From the NCBI RefSeq assembly GCF_025971955.1, contig NZ_JAPDMX010000030.1:1-64000 (forward strand): 64,000 nucleotides of DNA. The letters run 5' to 3'. The notes beneath the pieces were generated by a model that worked only from the letters and a program-made list of their open reading frames with translations, made no database searches and had not been told where the DNA came from. Made by a program: the position numbers and the translations under genes. This document shows positions 17,597-27,482 of this stretch, piece after piece (within the stretch, counting starts at the first letter, position 1; each line of letters begins with the position of its first letter). Origin of the DNA: Shewanella subflava (GTDB lineage Bacteria > Pseudomonadota > Gammaproteobacteria > Enterobacterales > Shewanellaceae).

Positions 17597-18283
17597 ATGC
17601 GGCTCGATAAATTTGTTTTAAAAAGTACCCAATTAACAAAATCTGAAGTAGTAACACAAATTACGAAAGGCAATGTTTTCGTTAATGGTGCGATGGAAAC
17701 ACGATTAAATTGTCAGGTACACGAAGATAACAAGATTGAACATTGTGGCGTATTACTTGTACCTAGACCTTTTCGGTACATGCTAATGCATAAGATGGCT
17801 AACACATTGAGTGCTAATAATGACGGACATTATCCGTCATTACTGACGGCGTTAGAAATTAAAAATAAAGATGAGTTACACATAGTCGGGCGCCTAGATG
17901 CTGATACAACAGGATTGGTATTAATTACCGATGATGGACGTTGGTCCTTCAATATTACCCGACCACAGAGTGACTGCCCGAAAGTGTATCGAGTGATATT
18001 AGCCAAGCCTATTAATGATGAAGCGGTAAGTAAAATTCAGCAAGGCTTGTTATTACAAGGCGAAACCAAGCCCACATTGGCTGCAAAAGTAGACATTATT
18101 AATGACTATGAAGTGAAGTTGACCATCTATGAAGGACGCTATCATCAAGTCAAAAGAATGTTTTTTGCGGTAGGCAATAGGGTCAATAAATTGCACCGTG
18201 AACAAATTGGAAATGTGATGTTAGATATCCCTGAAGGACAATGGCGCTTATTAACCCACGCTGAAGTGATGTCATTTAGTTAA
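17597..18283 (+). CDS. rsuA: 16S rRNA pseudouridine(516) synthase
   Basis: Converts U516 of 16S rRNA to pseudouridine. I use ATG 17597 because the product then begins MRLDKF, as RsuA proteins do, giving 228 residues; an in-frame GTG lies at 17588. An N-terminal S4-like RNA-binding domain (1-55) is followed by the RsuA catalytic domain with G-R-L-D-A-D-T-T-G, whose D101 is the nucleophilic aspartate, and the EGRYHQVKRMF motif. The second catalytic-domain segment (about 62-80) is less conserved than in E. coli. RluE or RluF are less likely given the N-terminus. Confidence 0.85.
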   Translation: MRLDKFVLKSTQLTKSEVVTQITKGNVFVNGAMETRLNCQVHEDNKIEHCGVLLVPRPFRYMLMHKMANTLSANNDGHYPSLLTALEIKNKDELHIVGRLDADTTGLVLITDDGRWSFNITRPQSDCPKVYRVILAKPINDEAVSKIQQGLLLQGETKPTLAAKVDIINDYEVKLTIYEGRYHQVKRMFFAVGNRVNKLHREQIGNVMLDIPEGQWRLLTHAEVMSFS

Positions 18284-18776
18284 CGATTGTGTTAATCATA
18301 AATCATGAATGCAATGACTAAAAATAATCATAAGCCGCAAAACGCCTGATTATAGTATTTAACATCTTCTGTTCACAATAAATTGATTTTTAATGATTAT
18401 TTAGTGATAGCTCGTAAGCATGATGGTTTCCATTTCCATAAACGTCAAGAATAGGTGAGGTAAAGCGATTATTGAACCACAAGCTGAGCTGCTAATGACA
18501 ATGAAAATGTGGGCCTTGTTCTGAAAAAACGCTGAATAAATGTGCTTTTTAAAGTAGACCTAAAAATAAGTCAAAGTGCTACCTTCTTTAGAGGTACTGC
18601 ATTCAGGGGCATCCATGCTAGTGGCCTATGGATTAAGTTTATCGGGCGTGGTGACTATGATGATTTTTGCCATATTGTATGCAGGGCATTTTTGAACAAA
18701 CGTAAATGATTTACCTATACTGTTTTAATATTATTAAAGATTTAACTCACTCTAAAATTAACCAAAGGATTGATAG
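18284..18776. other. Intergenic region between rsuA and the AI-2E-family gene
   Basis: About 490 bp. It contains a hydrophobic 39-codon frame (18576-18695) and no clear terminator after rsuA. Nothing else is supported. Confidence 0.35.
18576..18695 (+). pseudogene. Hydrophobic short frame, possible membrane-protein remnant
   Basis: A GTG-started 39-codon frame encodes a single hydrophobic span (MLVAYGLSLSGVVTMMIFAI) ending in Y-A-G-H-F. There is no ribosome site and a stop lies two codons upstream of the GTG. It resembles the last helix of a transporter, so a decayed C-terminus is possible, or a small membrane peptide. I do not recognise it. Confidence 0.22.
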
Positions 18777-19895
18777 ATGAATTCAAAAAATGATTTTGCA
18801 TCAGGAGCTTTTACCCAGGCGGTAATTGATGCAGCTATTAAAGTTGCCCTGGTATTTGTGATGGTAATTTGGTGTTTTCAAATTATTAAACCTTTTTTAA
18901 TGCCCATTTTATGGGGGGGGATTATTGCAATTGCGCTTTATCCTATTGTAATGGTGTTGGCCAATAAGCTGAAAATATCGGTGGGTAAATCCAGTCTGAT
19001 CGTTACCTTGTTAGCATTGTCACTATTGATTACCCCAAGTGTGTTATTTTCTGAAGCATTAGTCTCTGGTACAACAGATTTTGTATCTGACATAAAAGAG
19101 GGAACATTTGTGATCCCTGTGCCAAAAGATTCGGTGGCAGAGTTGCCCGTTGTTGGTAAAAAGCTGCATGCATTTTGGTTGCATTTATCGGTAGATTTAC
19201 AGGATGTTATCCAAGAAAATAAAGAGCTCATAACCAGTTTTTCTGCATCCGCAGCTTCAGCAATTGGTAGCTTTGGATTAACCATTCTGCAATTCATCAT
19301 TTCTATCATTATTGCTGGTGTATTTATGAAGCATGCCGATGGTTCTGGGCAAATGTTTTATAAAATAGCCGTAAAATTAGCTGGAAGTCATGGTAATGAA
19401 TTTGGCTCACTTGCCGTCGCTACAGTGCGCAGTGTGGTGCAAGGTGTTATTGGCGTGGCCTTTATTCAATGCATATTAGCCGGTATTGGTATGGGGCTGG
19501 TTGGCGTTCCAGGCACTGGGATTTGGATGTTGTTAGTGTTGATTTTAGCGATAGTTCAATTACCCGCAATAATAGTATTAGGTCCAATTATTGCGTATGT
19601 GTATACAGTAGAAAGCTCGACCGTTGCGACAATATTTATGATTTGGAGTATTGTCGTTGGTAGCAGTGATACGTTTTTGAAGCCAATGTTAATGGGCCGG
19701 GGAGTTGATATCCCCATGCTGGTTATTCTGCTAGGCGCAATTGGTGGTATGTTACTTTCAGGAATAGTGGGATTATTCGTTGGCGCAGTGGTGTTAGCAT
19801 TAAGCTATAAGCTATTCTCTGCATGGTTAGTGATTGAAATAACTGAAGCGCCTGTAGTAGAAGAAAGCAAAGATAAACTTGAAACTCAAGGTTAA
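18777..19895 (+). CDS. AI-2E family permease (YdiK/PerM-like)
   Basis: Inner-membrane protein of 372 residues with about eight spans and the AI-2E layout: a hydrophobic pair at the N-terminus, a soluble loop (about 100-150), then a C-terminal bundle containing G-V-P-G-T-G-I-W and L-V-I-L-L-G-A-I-G-G-M. Family members are annotated as autoinducer-2 exporters, but several are Na+/H+ exchangers or have unknown substrates, so the transported species is not inferable. A ribosome site (AAAGGA) precedes ATG 18777. It is a single gene closed by a strong terminator. Confidence 0.8.
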   Translation: MNSKNDFASGAFTQAVIDAAIKVALVFVMVIWCFQIIKPFLMPILWGGIIAIALYPIVMVLANKLKISVGKSSLIVTLLALSLLITPSVLFSEALVSGTTDFVSDIKEGTFVIPVPKDSVAELPVVGKKLHAFWLHLSVDLQDVIQENKELITSFSASAASAIGSFGLTILQFIISIIIAGVFMKHADGSGQMFYKIAVKLAGSHGNEFGSLAVATVRSVVQGVIGVAFIQCILAGIGMGLVGVPGTGIWMLLVLILAIVQLPAIIVLGPIIAYVYTVESSTVATIFMIWSIVVGSSDTFLKPMLMGRGVDIPMLVILLGAIGGMLLSGIVGLFVGAVVLALSYKLFSAWLVIEITEAPVVEESKDKLETQG

Positions 19896-20235
19896 TCTAA
19901 GCTGATGCATCCACTCTGTATTCTTGTTTCGCGCTTTAAAGCAATGCGTAATTTAACGGTTTAATAAATGACGCTTTAAAATAAAAAGGCCAATTTCATA
20001 ATTGGCCTTTTTACTTACCAGTAATTAATCTCAACTCAGGTGAAGAGATGGGCTCAATAAGCACAATTCAACAGATTGAGCTTATTTTGTCGCAAACTTG
20101 ACATTTGTTTTGAATATCAGCGCATTAACACGTCAATAGTGAGCCTATTGCACGTTAATGAAACACCGTTAGCAAGACAAAGGGTTTGGTAAGCGTTTAT
20201 TATCCACAGCTGAAGTTAATTAAGTACCATGGTTA
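19896..20235. other. Convergent intergenic region
   Basis: 340 bp between two convergent genes. It holds the bidirectional terminator at 19983-20012 and nothing else I can support. Confidence 0.5.
19983..20012. terminator. Bidirectional Rho-independent terminator
   Basis: Arms AAAAAGGCCAATT and AATTGGCCTTTTT flank a TCAT loop, giving an A-run and T-run on both strands. It should terminate the AI-2E-family gene and could also serve the - strand operon. Confidence 0.85.
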
Positions 20236-21126
20236 TTATAAACCTTGGTAAAGGGTTTCAATCCATTTATCTTGATTGATAAATGCCCAGCTCCAAGTTT
20301 TATATTCTTCAGGTACACCCATTTTTTTTATGTCTTCTAAGCTATGACCATGGGCCTTTTTTGCTCTCATCCAATTAATGCTGTCATCCAACATATGTTT
20401 GAATTTTAGTAAATCATCTTTATTAGCCAAGTCACCATGACCAGGAATGATTTGTGTGTTCTTATCGATTTTTGCGATGACAGAGGCGACATTATCGCGA
20501 TAACCCACTACTGAACCACCACCATTTAAATCGATATAGGGAAATCTGTCTTTAAAGAACAGATCGCCCATGTGAATCACATTGGCCTTTTCCCAACGCA
20601 CTACACTGTCACCATCGGTATGACCTGGACCTAGGTGAAACACATCTAGTGTGTCTTGGTTAAAATGAATCGATATATGATCCGAGAATGTAATAACAGG
20701 TAAAGCAGAGGATGGCGTGTTGCTGTCTGATGATAAACGTTTTAATACATTATGGTGGGCGACTATGGTGCCCTTTTGACCAAAGTGAGCATTACCTCCT
20801 GTATGATCACCATGGTAATGGGTATTGACTATATATTTGGGCGTTCCTGGTTGAATGTTATTCAATGACGCAGTGATTTTGTCAGCCAGCGGCGCAAATT
20901 GATCATCAATAATCAGTAAACCATCAGATCCCGCTGATACACCGATATTGCCGCCAGAACCGACAAACATGTAGGTTGAACCCGTCAGTTGAGTAGAGGT
21001 GATTTTGACATCTTTGAACTTGTCATTAGCGACACTTTGTCCAGCCAGCGACATTGCCGCAATAAACGCGCATGTTGATATTTTTTTAAATCGTTTATTT
21101 TTATACGTTAAAGTAGTAAATGACAT
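20236..21126 (-). CDS. Exported metallo-beta-lactamase-fold hydrolase
   Basis: Periplasmic metal-dependent hydrolase of 296 residues. An N-terminal signal peptide with a basic start ends near Q-S-V-A-N-D. The metallo-beta-lactamase ligands are all visible: H103/H105/D107/H108 in N-T-H-Y-H-G-D-H-T, H169 in PGHTDGD, D188 and H230 in PGHGD. This is the common quinoprotein-relay/cyclase-like group rather than a proven antibiotic-cleaving lactamase. It is the last gene of the - strand efflux operon, 30 bp after the second RND permease, so it may act on the same compounds the pump exports. Confidence 0.85.
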   Translation of the reverse strand: MSFTTLTYKNKRFKKISTCAFIAAMSLAGQSVANDKFKDVKITSTQLTGSTYMFVGSGGNIGVSAGSDGLLIIDDQFAPLADKITASLNNIQPGTPKYIVNTHYHGDHTGGNAHFGQKGTIVAHHNVLKRLSSDSNTPSSALPVITFSDHISIHFNQDTLDVFHLGPGHTDGDSVVRWEKANVIHMGDLFFKDRFPYIDLNGGGSVVGYRDNVASVIAKIDKNTQIIPGHGDLANKDDLLKFKHMLDDSINWMRAKKAHGHSLEDIKKMGVPEEYKTWSWAFINQDKWIETLYQGL

Positions 21127-21156
21127 GACTTATCCTAAAATTAATTTCCAATTTAA

Positions 21157-24100
21157 CTACACAGTCCAAGGTAGCAGCTTTTTGGCATATTTGTCAGCAA
21201 GACCTAACCTAATTGCAGCGTTATGGCGCAATATATACAACCCTTGATAGCACAATGGCACTAAATATAAGCTTGTTACAGTGGAGAAGGTCAACCCACC
21301 AATAATGGCGATTGCCATGGGCGAATAGGGCGGGCCTCCTCCACCTATTTGGGTGTCTCCCATTGCTAATGGCACTAATCCTAATACCGTTGTCGCCACT
21401 GTCATCAACACCGGACGTAATCGTGTAATACATACATTGATAATGGTGTCTGACAACTTATCTAGCGCAGGGGTCATTTGATTAATTTGGTCGACCAACA
21501 CAATGCCATTATTGACTACGATCCCCATGAGAATAAGGATCCCTATCATCGACATAACCGACATGGGTGTTGCTGTTATCCATAATCCCCAAAATACCCC
21601 TGTGATGGAAAACAAAATTGAGGTAATAATCGCCGTGGGTAATAATAATGACTCAAATAAAGCGGCCATAACGATATAAATCATGACGATAGCCAATAAC
21701 ATATTAACAGCCATGATAGATTGGTCTTCGTCCTGACGTTCAAAACCTCCACGCAATGAATAGTTGTAGCCATAGGGAAAATTAACTGAATCCATAACCC
21801 GAGTAATCTGCTTTTGAGCTTCTTCGGTTGTTATGTCATCTAAATTTGCGCCTATCGATAATGCGGTTTGTCGATTGTAATGTTTGATGCTGTCAAAACG
21901 AGGCACTATGTTAATTTGCGCTAAGCTATCTAAGGTATAAACTCGATCGTCTTTGCGCAAAATGGGCAGCTGCTTTAAGCGTTCCAATGAATATTGCCAT
22001 GATTTATCGTAGGCGAGTTCAATTCTTAATTCGCCTGACGGGTCATGTCTAAAGGATCTTAAAGGTATGCCTCTAAGTGCCAAGGCAATACTGGATGCAA
22101 CTTCGTTCAGCTTAACGTCGAGTCTGGCAGCCATTTCTCGGTCAACTATCACGACCACTTCTTGCTGTGCACTATTTACTTCTGAACGAACATCGACAAG
22201 GCCATCAATACCGTTTAATAAAGGTACAACTTGATTACTTAAACGGATAAGCTCAGATGTGGAGCGGCCCGTTAACGTCACTCTGACACCATTTTGATCA
22301 TTACCCCAACCAAATTGTGGAGTCGCAATCGAGAACTTAGGAAATCCTTCACGGATATTTTTCTTGAGTTCCTTCATGTCGATGTCTAAATCTTTTTGCA
22401 AAATGATGGTTGATTGTGCATCGTGCGGAGCGTAATAACTATAAACTGCATCGATGTGAAACTTATCCTTGTTGGCGTATAAATAAGCTTCCATTTCAGA
22501 CACCAAGGCTTCAGTCACTCGTAGGGCATGTCGGCCTTCTAATTGATAATTTATGTAAAGGCGATCATTGCCTTCACCGTCACCTTGGTCTTGTTGCACC
22601 ATAGATAAAGGCAAAGCCGTTGAGGCCAAAATCAGCACTGAAATCACAGCTGAACGTTTTGGTCTTGCCAATACCCAGGTTAAGCTATTGTGATAAAATG
22701 CGGCTAATTTTCCTTGTTTTTCATTCAGGTCAATATCAAAGTGAAATGTATTTAACATCAGCGGAATGAGTGTTTTAGCAACTAATAATGATGCCGCTAG
22801 TGAGATACAAATGGCGATAGCCACATGCTCAAGGAAGATAGTCAGCTGAACCTTAACACCAAAAATATTCGGTAAAAACACAATCGCAGTAGTAAGTGTG
22901 CCGGCTAACACGGCAAGCGAGACTTTATCGACGCCTACTAATACAGCTGTTCGGTTAGCCTTAGGTTGTGTGATATCGTCAATATGACCCGCTTGTTTTT
23001 CCTGCAACACACTCTCTGTTACGACAACGGCATTATCAATCAACATACCGACGGCCAATAATAGCCCCATCATGGATAAGATATTTAAGCTGTAACCCAG
23101 AAAATACATTCCTGCCAATGTCATGCAAAGTGAAATCGGGACAGATGACACCACCACTAAGGTCATTTTCAAATTGCGCAAGAATAAATACAACACACCA
23201 AATGAAAGCAGGGCACCAATCACACCTGATAGCAGTAAATCTTGTAGTGATGATTTCACACCAAAAGCTTGATCTTCCATGATAAACAGCTTAATGCCAT
23301 TGAATTGTTTATCTTGCTTTGTCTGTTCGATGACTTTCATCACACGATCAGACACTTCAACTAAGTTGGCACCTGACTCTTTAAAGACATCCAATCCTAC
23401 AGCATATTTTTGGTCTAAATGGCGCCCTTCAATTTTTTCTGGTAGGGCAAAATTAATTTTAGCAATATCACCAAGGGTAATTCCTGGGATAAGCACTAAG
23501 TTATTGATGTCATCAAGGTTGGTAAATTCGCCTTTTGGCGAGACTTGATACACATTGCCATCACTTTTTAAGGTGCCAGCATTAATGACAAAGTTTTGTT
23601 CGAGCAAACGGCTCTGTAATATTTGATTACTGATTCCACTGGCGATTAATTTGTCGGCATCAATACGAATATCAATTTGTTTTTGTTCTACACCGTACAA
23701 TGTCACCTTGGATACGCCATCAACACGCTCCAATGGCTTACGTAATTGTTTATCAAGCAAATCAAAGGCATTTGAGAGCTCTTTTTCACTTGATATCCGA
23801 ATAGTCAGTACCGGCATATCTGCCGTTGAAAACTGCTGAATAATGACCCGCTCTACATCTTTAGGTAATAAATGCCTTACCGAGTCAATTTTTTCGCGGG
23901 CTTCTAAGCTTTTAGTGGCAACTTTTTCTCCCCATTTAAGATTTAGTTGAATAAAGGCGCCATCTTGAGTGGAATCTGAATGCAATTCTTCAATGCCACC
24001 AATGGTGGCAAGCGCTTCTTCTAGTACTTTGGTGATGTCTCGCTCAACTTCTGCAGGACTAGAGCCTTTGTAGGGCACCTGAACCATGATTTGTGGAATA

Positions 24101-24222
24101 TCAATTCCAGGAAACATCTCCAGTGGTAACATTCTGCTAGCCGCCATACCAAACAACATGATGGCAACAAAAAACATGCTGGTGGTCACGGGGCGTTTTA
24201 ACGCCAACTTGGTGATATTCAT
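21157..24222 (-). CDS. RND-family efflux permease (second of pair)
   Basis: Inner-membrane RND pump subunit of 1021 residues with the usual duplicated plan: TM1 near the N-terminus, a large periplasmic loop, TM2-6, a second loop, then TM8-12. The TM4 region carries the charged M-L-I-D-N-A-V-V-V-T-E motif used in proton coupling. The start overlaps the stop of the upstream permease by four bases, so translation is coupled. It diverges clearly from that partner in sequence, so the two may form a hetero-trimer as in MdtBC-type pumps; that is inference. Its substrate is unknown. Confidence 0.92.
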   Translation of the reverse strand: MNITKLALKRPVTTSMFFVAIMLFGMAASRMLPLEMFPGIDIPQIMVQVPYKGSSPAEVERDITKVLEEALATIGGIEELHSDSTQDGAFIQLNLKWGEKVATKSLEAREKIDSVRHLLPKDVERVIIQQFSTADMPVLTIRISSEKELSNAFDLLDKQLRKPLERVDGVSKVTLYGVEQKQIDIRIDADKLIASGISNQILQSRLLEQNFVINAGTLKSDGNVYQVSPKGEFTNLDDINNLVLIPGITLGDIAKINFALPEKIEGRHLDQKYAVGLDVFKESGANLVEVSDRVMKVIEQTKQDKQFNGIKLFIMEDQAFGVKSSLQDLLLSGVIGALLSFGVLYLFLRNLKMTLVVVSSVPISLCMTLAGMYFLGYSLNILSMMGLLLAVGMLIDNAVVVTESVLQEKQAGHIDDITQPKANRTAVLVGVDKVSLAVLAGTLTTAIVFLPNIFGVKVQLTIFLEHVAIAICISLAASLLVAKTLIPLMLNTFHFDIDLNEKQGKLAAFYHNSLTWVLARPKRSAVISVLILASTALPLSMVQQDQGDGEGNDRLYINYQLEGRHALRVTEALVSEMEAYLYANKDKFHIDAVYSYYAPHDAQSTIILQKDLDIDMKELKKNIREGFPKFSIATPQFGWGNDQNGVRVTLTGRSTSELIRLSNQVVPLLNGIDGLVDVRSEVNSAQQEVVVIVDREMAARLDVKLNEVASSIALALRGIPLRSFRHDPSGELRIELAYDKSWQYSLERLKQLPILRKDDRVYTLDSLAQINIVPRFDSIKHYNRQTALSIGANLDDITTEEAQKQITRVMDSVNFPYGYNYSLRGGFERQDEDQSIMAVNMLLAIVMIYIVMAALFESLLLPTAIITSILFSITGVFWGLWITATPMSVMSMIGILILMGIVVNNGIVLVDQINQMTPALDKLSDTIINVCITRLRPVLMTVATTVLGLVPLAMGDTQIGGGGPPYSPMAIAIIGGLTFSTVTSLYLVPLCYQGLYILRHNAAIRLGLADKYAKKLLPWTV

Positions 24223-27200
24223 ACTCTCACCTCGGTAGCGCTTGTCAGTTCGGCAGGGGCTGCGTAAGTTTTGCGATCAAATAGACTGTATAAACATGGA
24301 ATAACCAGTAAAGTGAGTAGGGTTGATAGTAGCAAACCAAAAATAACGGTAATCGCCATTGGTGCTCTAACTTCACTCCCATCACCCATACCTATCGCCA
24401 TAGGTAATAAACCTAATGCCGTGGTCATTGTGGTCATTAGAATAGGGCGTAAACGTGACTTGGTAGCTTGTTCAATGGCAGTTATTTTATCCATACCATC
24501 AACACGTAATTGATTAATTCTATCGACCAATACAATGGCATTGTTAACGACAATACCCGCCAACATAATTAAACCAATAAATACCACAACACTTAGGTGA
24601 GTGTTGGTTAAAAATAAGCCAAGAATACTGCCGGCAACCGCCATAGGAATGGCGATTAAAATCAGTAATGGGTGCAGTAGTGATTCAAACTGACTCGCCA
24701 TCACTAAATAAACAAGAAATATGGCTAACACTAAGGCTATTTTTAATGAGTTAAATGAATGTTCCATTTCTTCATTTTGACCACCAAAGTTGGTTTGAAT
24801 TGATGAGGATAACTGCTGCTTATCCAATATCAATTTGGCTTCCGCGACCGCATCACTTAAGTCACCAAAGCCAAGGTTGGCAGAGACAATTGCAACGCGT
24901 TGCTGGCTTATGCGGTTAATTGCAGAGGGGCCAACTTGTAATTGAATGTCTGCCACAGCACTCAACGGAATGGGTTGTGAACTATTTGGATTGATGATCA
25001 GCGAATCAATATCAGATATTTGATCGCGCTCTGATAATTCACTTCGAACTAAAATATCTACTTTTCGATCTCGAACCGTATATTGACTCGCAACCGTGCC
25101 GCCGACACGCTGTGCGATACGTGCTGCAACCGTGGGTGCATCCATACCTAGAGCGGCCAGTCTTTGATGATCAAATTGAATACTGATCTCAGGCTGGCCA
25201 TCACGTAAGCTAGTATTCAAATCTGTAAATCGTGCCGATTGACCCAGTGCATCAACCAACTTATCTGCACTGCTTTTTAATTGAGCTAAATCGTAGCCAG
25301 ATAATTCAATTTCTAATGGTGTTTTAAAACTGAATAACTCAGGTTGCTCTATCTTCGCATCTAATTCAGGGATCCGTTTCGCGGTTTGTCGTAATATGGA
25401 TGCCACAGATTCAAATGCGCTAGCATCGGCAAGCACGACCTGAAGTCTGCCCCAATTCTCTCCGCCTCTTGCTGTGTCAGAGGTCATAAGACCACCACTG
25501 CCAGCTTGGCTGAAGGTATGCTTTACGTCAGGGTTGTCAGTGATTGTCAGAGCCAATTGTTGAAGCACTTTGTCCGTCTCGCTGACTTCTGTGCCTGGTG
25601 GCAAGAGCAGTTCAACATAAAACTCGCCTTGATTCATCGGTGGGATCAATTCCATCCCCAATTTAGGTAACAAACTACCCGCACCAAGGGTGATACCTAG
25701 CGCGATAAACAAGGTCAGCACTTGATGCTTGAGCACATGGATCAGCAAGTGGTCGTACATTTTGGCAATGGTGTTATAACCGTAGTTAAATGCTGTAGCC
25801 AAAGGACGCATTACAAAGCCTATCAACCAACTTACAAATCGAACCAACACAATACCAAAGGTCAGTAAACCTGCAGGAATATAACGGAACAGTAATTTAA
25901 AGGGCCAACTAATCACAGCTAGAGTGTAAAACCGCCATTTTGCCAATCGAGTTGTTGGCTTAACTGCTGGTTCATCTTGCGTCGATGGCGGCAGACTGTT
26001 AACCCCCTTACGCGACGCCAACATGGGGATGGCTGTTAAGGCGACAAATAAAGACGCCAGTAACGCAAAGGTCACGGTCAGTGCCTGATCGGCAAACAGT
26101 GCACCTGCAATTCCATCAACAAAGACTAAAGGAACAAACACCGCCAGTGTTGTGAGGGTTGAGGCCACAATTGCACCTGAAACCTCTTGGCAACCAGCAA
26201 TAGCAGCGTCCATCTTACTTAATCCCTGAGATTGATATCTGTCTATATTCTCAAGTACAACAATAGCATTATCTACCAACAACCCGATGGCTAATGCAAT
26301 TCCGCCCAATGACATAATATTGAGACTGATATCGGCAAAGTACATCATGTTAAATGTGGCAATCACAGAAAAGGGGATTGAGATGGAAATAATTAATGTC
26401 GCCACAATATTTCGTAAGAATAGGTAAATGACTAACATGGCCAAAATACTGCCAATGAGCGCAGACGATGTGACCTCATTTACAGCACTTTCAATAAATT
26501 CAGATTGATCATAAATAATATTGAGCTGTTTATTCTCATCTGCTTTATTGATTTTTTCTAACTCTGCTTGCAATTTTTTTGCTACGGTAACCGTGTTCGC
26601 ATCGCCTTCTTTATAAATCGCGAGTTCGATAGACTCAACCGAGCCAATGCGCGTAATATCAGTACGTTCTTTATATGCGTCACTGATTTGTGCCACTTCA
26701 CTTAAACGCACTAAAGTTTGCCCATCACGAAAAACAATCACATTACCTAACTCTTCCAGTGAATTAAATTGATTCAATGTTCTGACTAAATACTCTTTGT
26801 CACTTTGAATCACTTTACCGGCAGAAAGGTTAATGTTCTCTTGATTGATCCGCTGTTTTATATCATCCGCATTGAGGTTAAGTTGTGCCAGTTTTTGCTG
26901 ATTCAACAGAATATGTACCTCTTGTTCAAGCCCTCCCGATAACCTGACCGCTGCAACACCTGAAAGTGCTTCTAAGCGGCGTTTCAGTTCTTCTTCAGCA
27001 AATGTCCGCATTTGCTTAAGGTTACTTTCCGTCGCATCTGGTACTGAAAATGCTAAACGCATAATAGGATCAAGATTGGGGTTAAATCTCAACAAAAGCG
27101 GCTTATTTATATCAAGTGGTAGTTCAATGGTGTCGAGTTTTTCTCGTACTTCGAGGCTTGCCATATCCATATTGCTGCCCCATTCAAATTCAAGCACCAC

Positions 27201-27470
27201 ATCAGACATGCCTGAACGAGAGATAGAGCTAATTTTTCTTAGCCCCTTAACAACGCCAACGGCTTCTTCAATAGGCTTTGATACCAATTGCTCAATTTCA
27301 ACGGGCGCTGCTCCATCATAAGCGGTGCGGATGGTGACACTTGGGTAGCTTAAATCCGGCAGCAACATTACTGCAAGTCGGCTAAATCCGACCATACCGA
27401 ATAGCATGACCGCAAGCATAAGCATCCAAACCGACACAGGGCGATTAACAGAAGTGTTAATGATTGACAT
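24219..27470 (-). CDS. RND-family efflux permease (first of pair)
   Basis: Inner-membrane RND pump subunit of 1083 residues. It begins with N-R-P-V-S-V-W-M-L, typical of the family's first helix. The TM4 region has G-L-L-V-D-N-A-I-V-V-L-E and the C-terminal half has the matching G-I-V-V-N-N-A-I-V-L-V-D segment. It is longer than its partner because of an extra insert (about 500-560) between the two halves. It lies 12 bp after the adaptor gene and overlaps the next permease by four bases. It is probably a drug, bile-salt or lipid-like exporter; no outer-membrane TolC-type gene is in the operon. Confidence 0.93.
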   Translation of the reverse strand: MSIINTSVNRPVSVWMLMLAVMLFGMVGFSRLAVMLLPDLSYPSVTIRTAYDGAAPVEIEQLVSKPIEEAVGVVKGLRKISSISRSGMSDVVLEFEWGSNMDMASLEVREKLDTIELPLDINKPLLLRFNPNLDPIMRLAFSVPDATESNLKQMRTFAEEELKRRLEALSGVAAVRLSGGLEQEVHILLNQQKLAQLNLNADDIKQRINQENINLSAGKVIQSDKEYLVRTLNQFNSLEELGNVIVFRDGQTLVRLSEVAQISDAYKERTDITRIGSVESIELAIYKEGDANTVTVAKKLQAELEKINKADENKQLNIIYDQSEFIESAVNEVTSSALIGSILAMLVIYLFLRNIVATLIISISIPFSVIATFNMMYFADISLNIMSLGGIALAIGLLVDNAIVVLENIDRYQSQGLSKMDAAIAGCQEVSGAIVASTLTTLAVFVPLVFVDGIAGALFADQALTVTFALLASLFVALTAIPMLASRKGVNSLPPSTQDEPAVKPTTRLAKWRFYTLAVISWPFKLLFRYIPAGLLTFGIVLVRFVSWLIGFVMRPLATAFNYGYNTIAKMYDHLLIHVLKHQVLTLFIALGITLGAGSLLPKLGMELIPPMNQGEFYVELLLPPGTEVSETDKVLQQLALTITDNPDVKHTFSQAGSGGLMTSDTARGGENWGRLQVVLADASAFESVASILRQTAKRIPELDAKIEQPELFSFKTPLEIELSGYDLAQLKSSADKLVDALGQSARFTDLNTSLRDGQPEISIQFDHQRLAALGMDAPTVAARIAQRVGGTVASQYTVRDRKVDILVRSELSERDQISDIDSLIINPNSSQPIPLSAVADIQLQVGPSAINRISQQRVAIVSANLGFGDLSDAVAEAKLILDKQQLSSSIQTNFGGQNEEMEHSFNSLKIALVLAIFLVYLVMASQFESLLHPLLILIAIPMAVAGSILGLFLTNTHLSVVVFIGLIMLAGIVVNNAIVLVDRINQLRVDGMDKITAIEQATKSRLRPILMTTMTTALGLLPMAIGMGDGSEVRAPMAITVIFGLLLSTLLTLLVIPCLYSLFDRKTYAAPAELTSATEVRV

Positions 27471-27482
27471 AAAATCGCTCCG

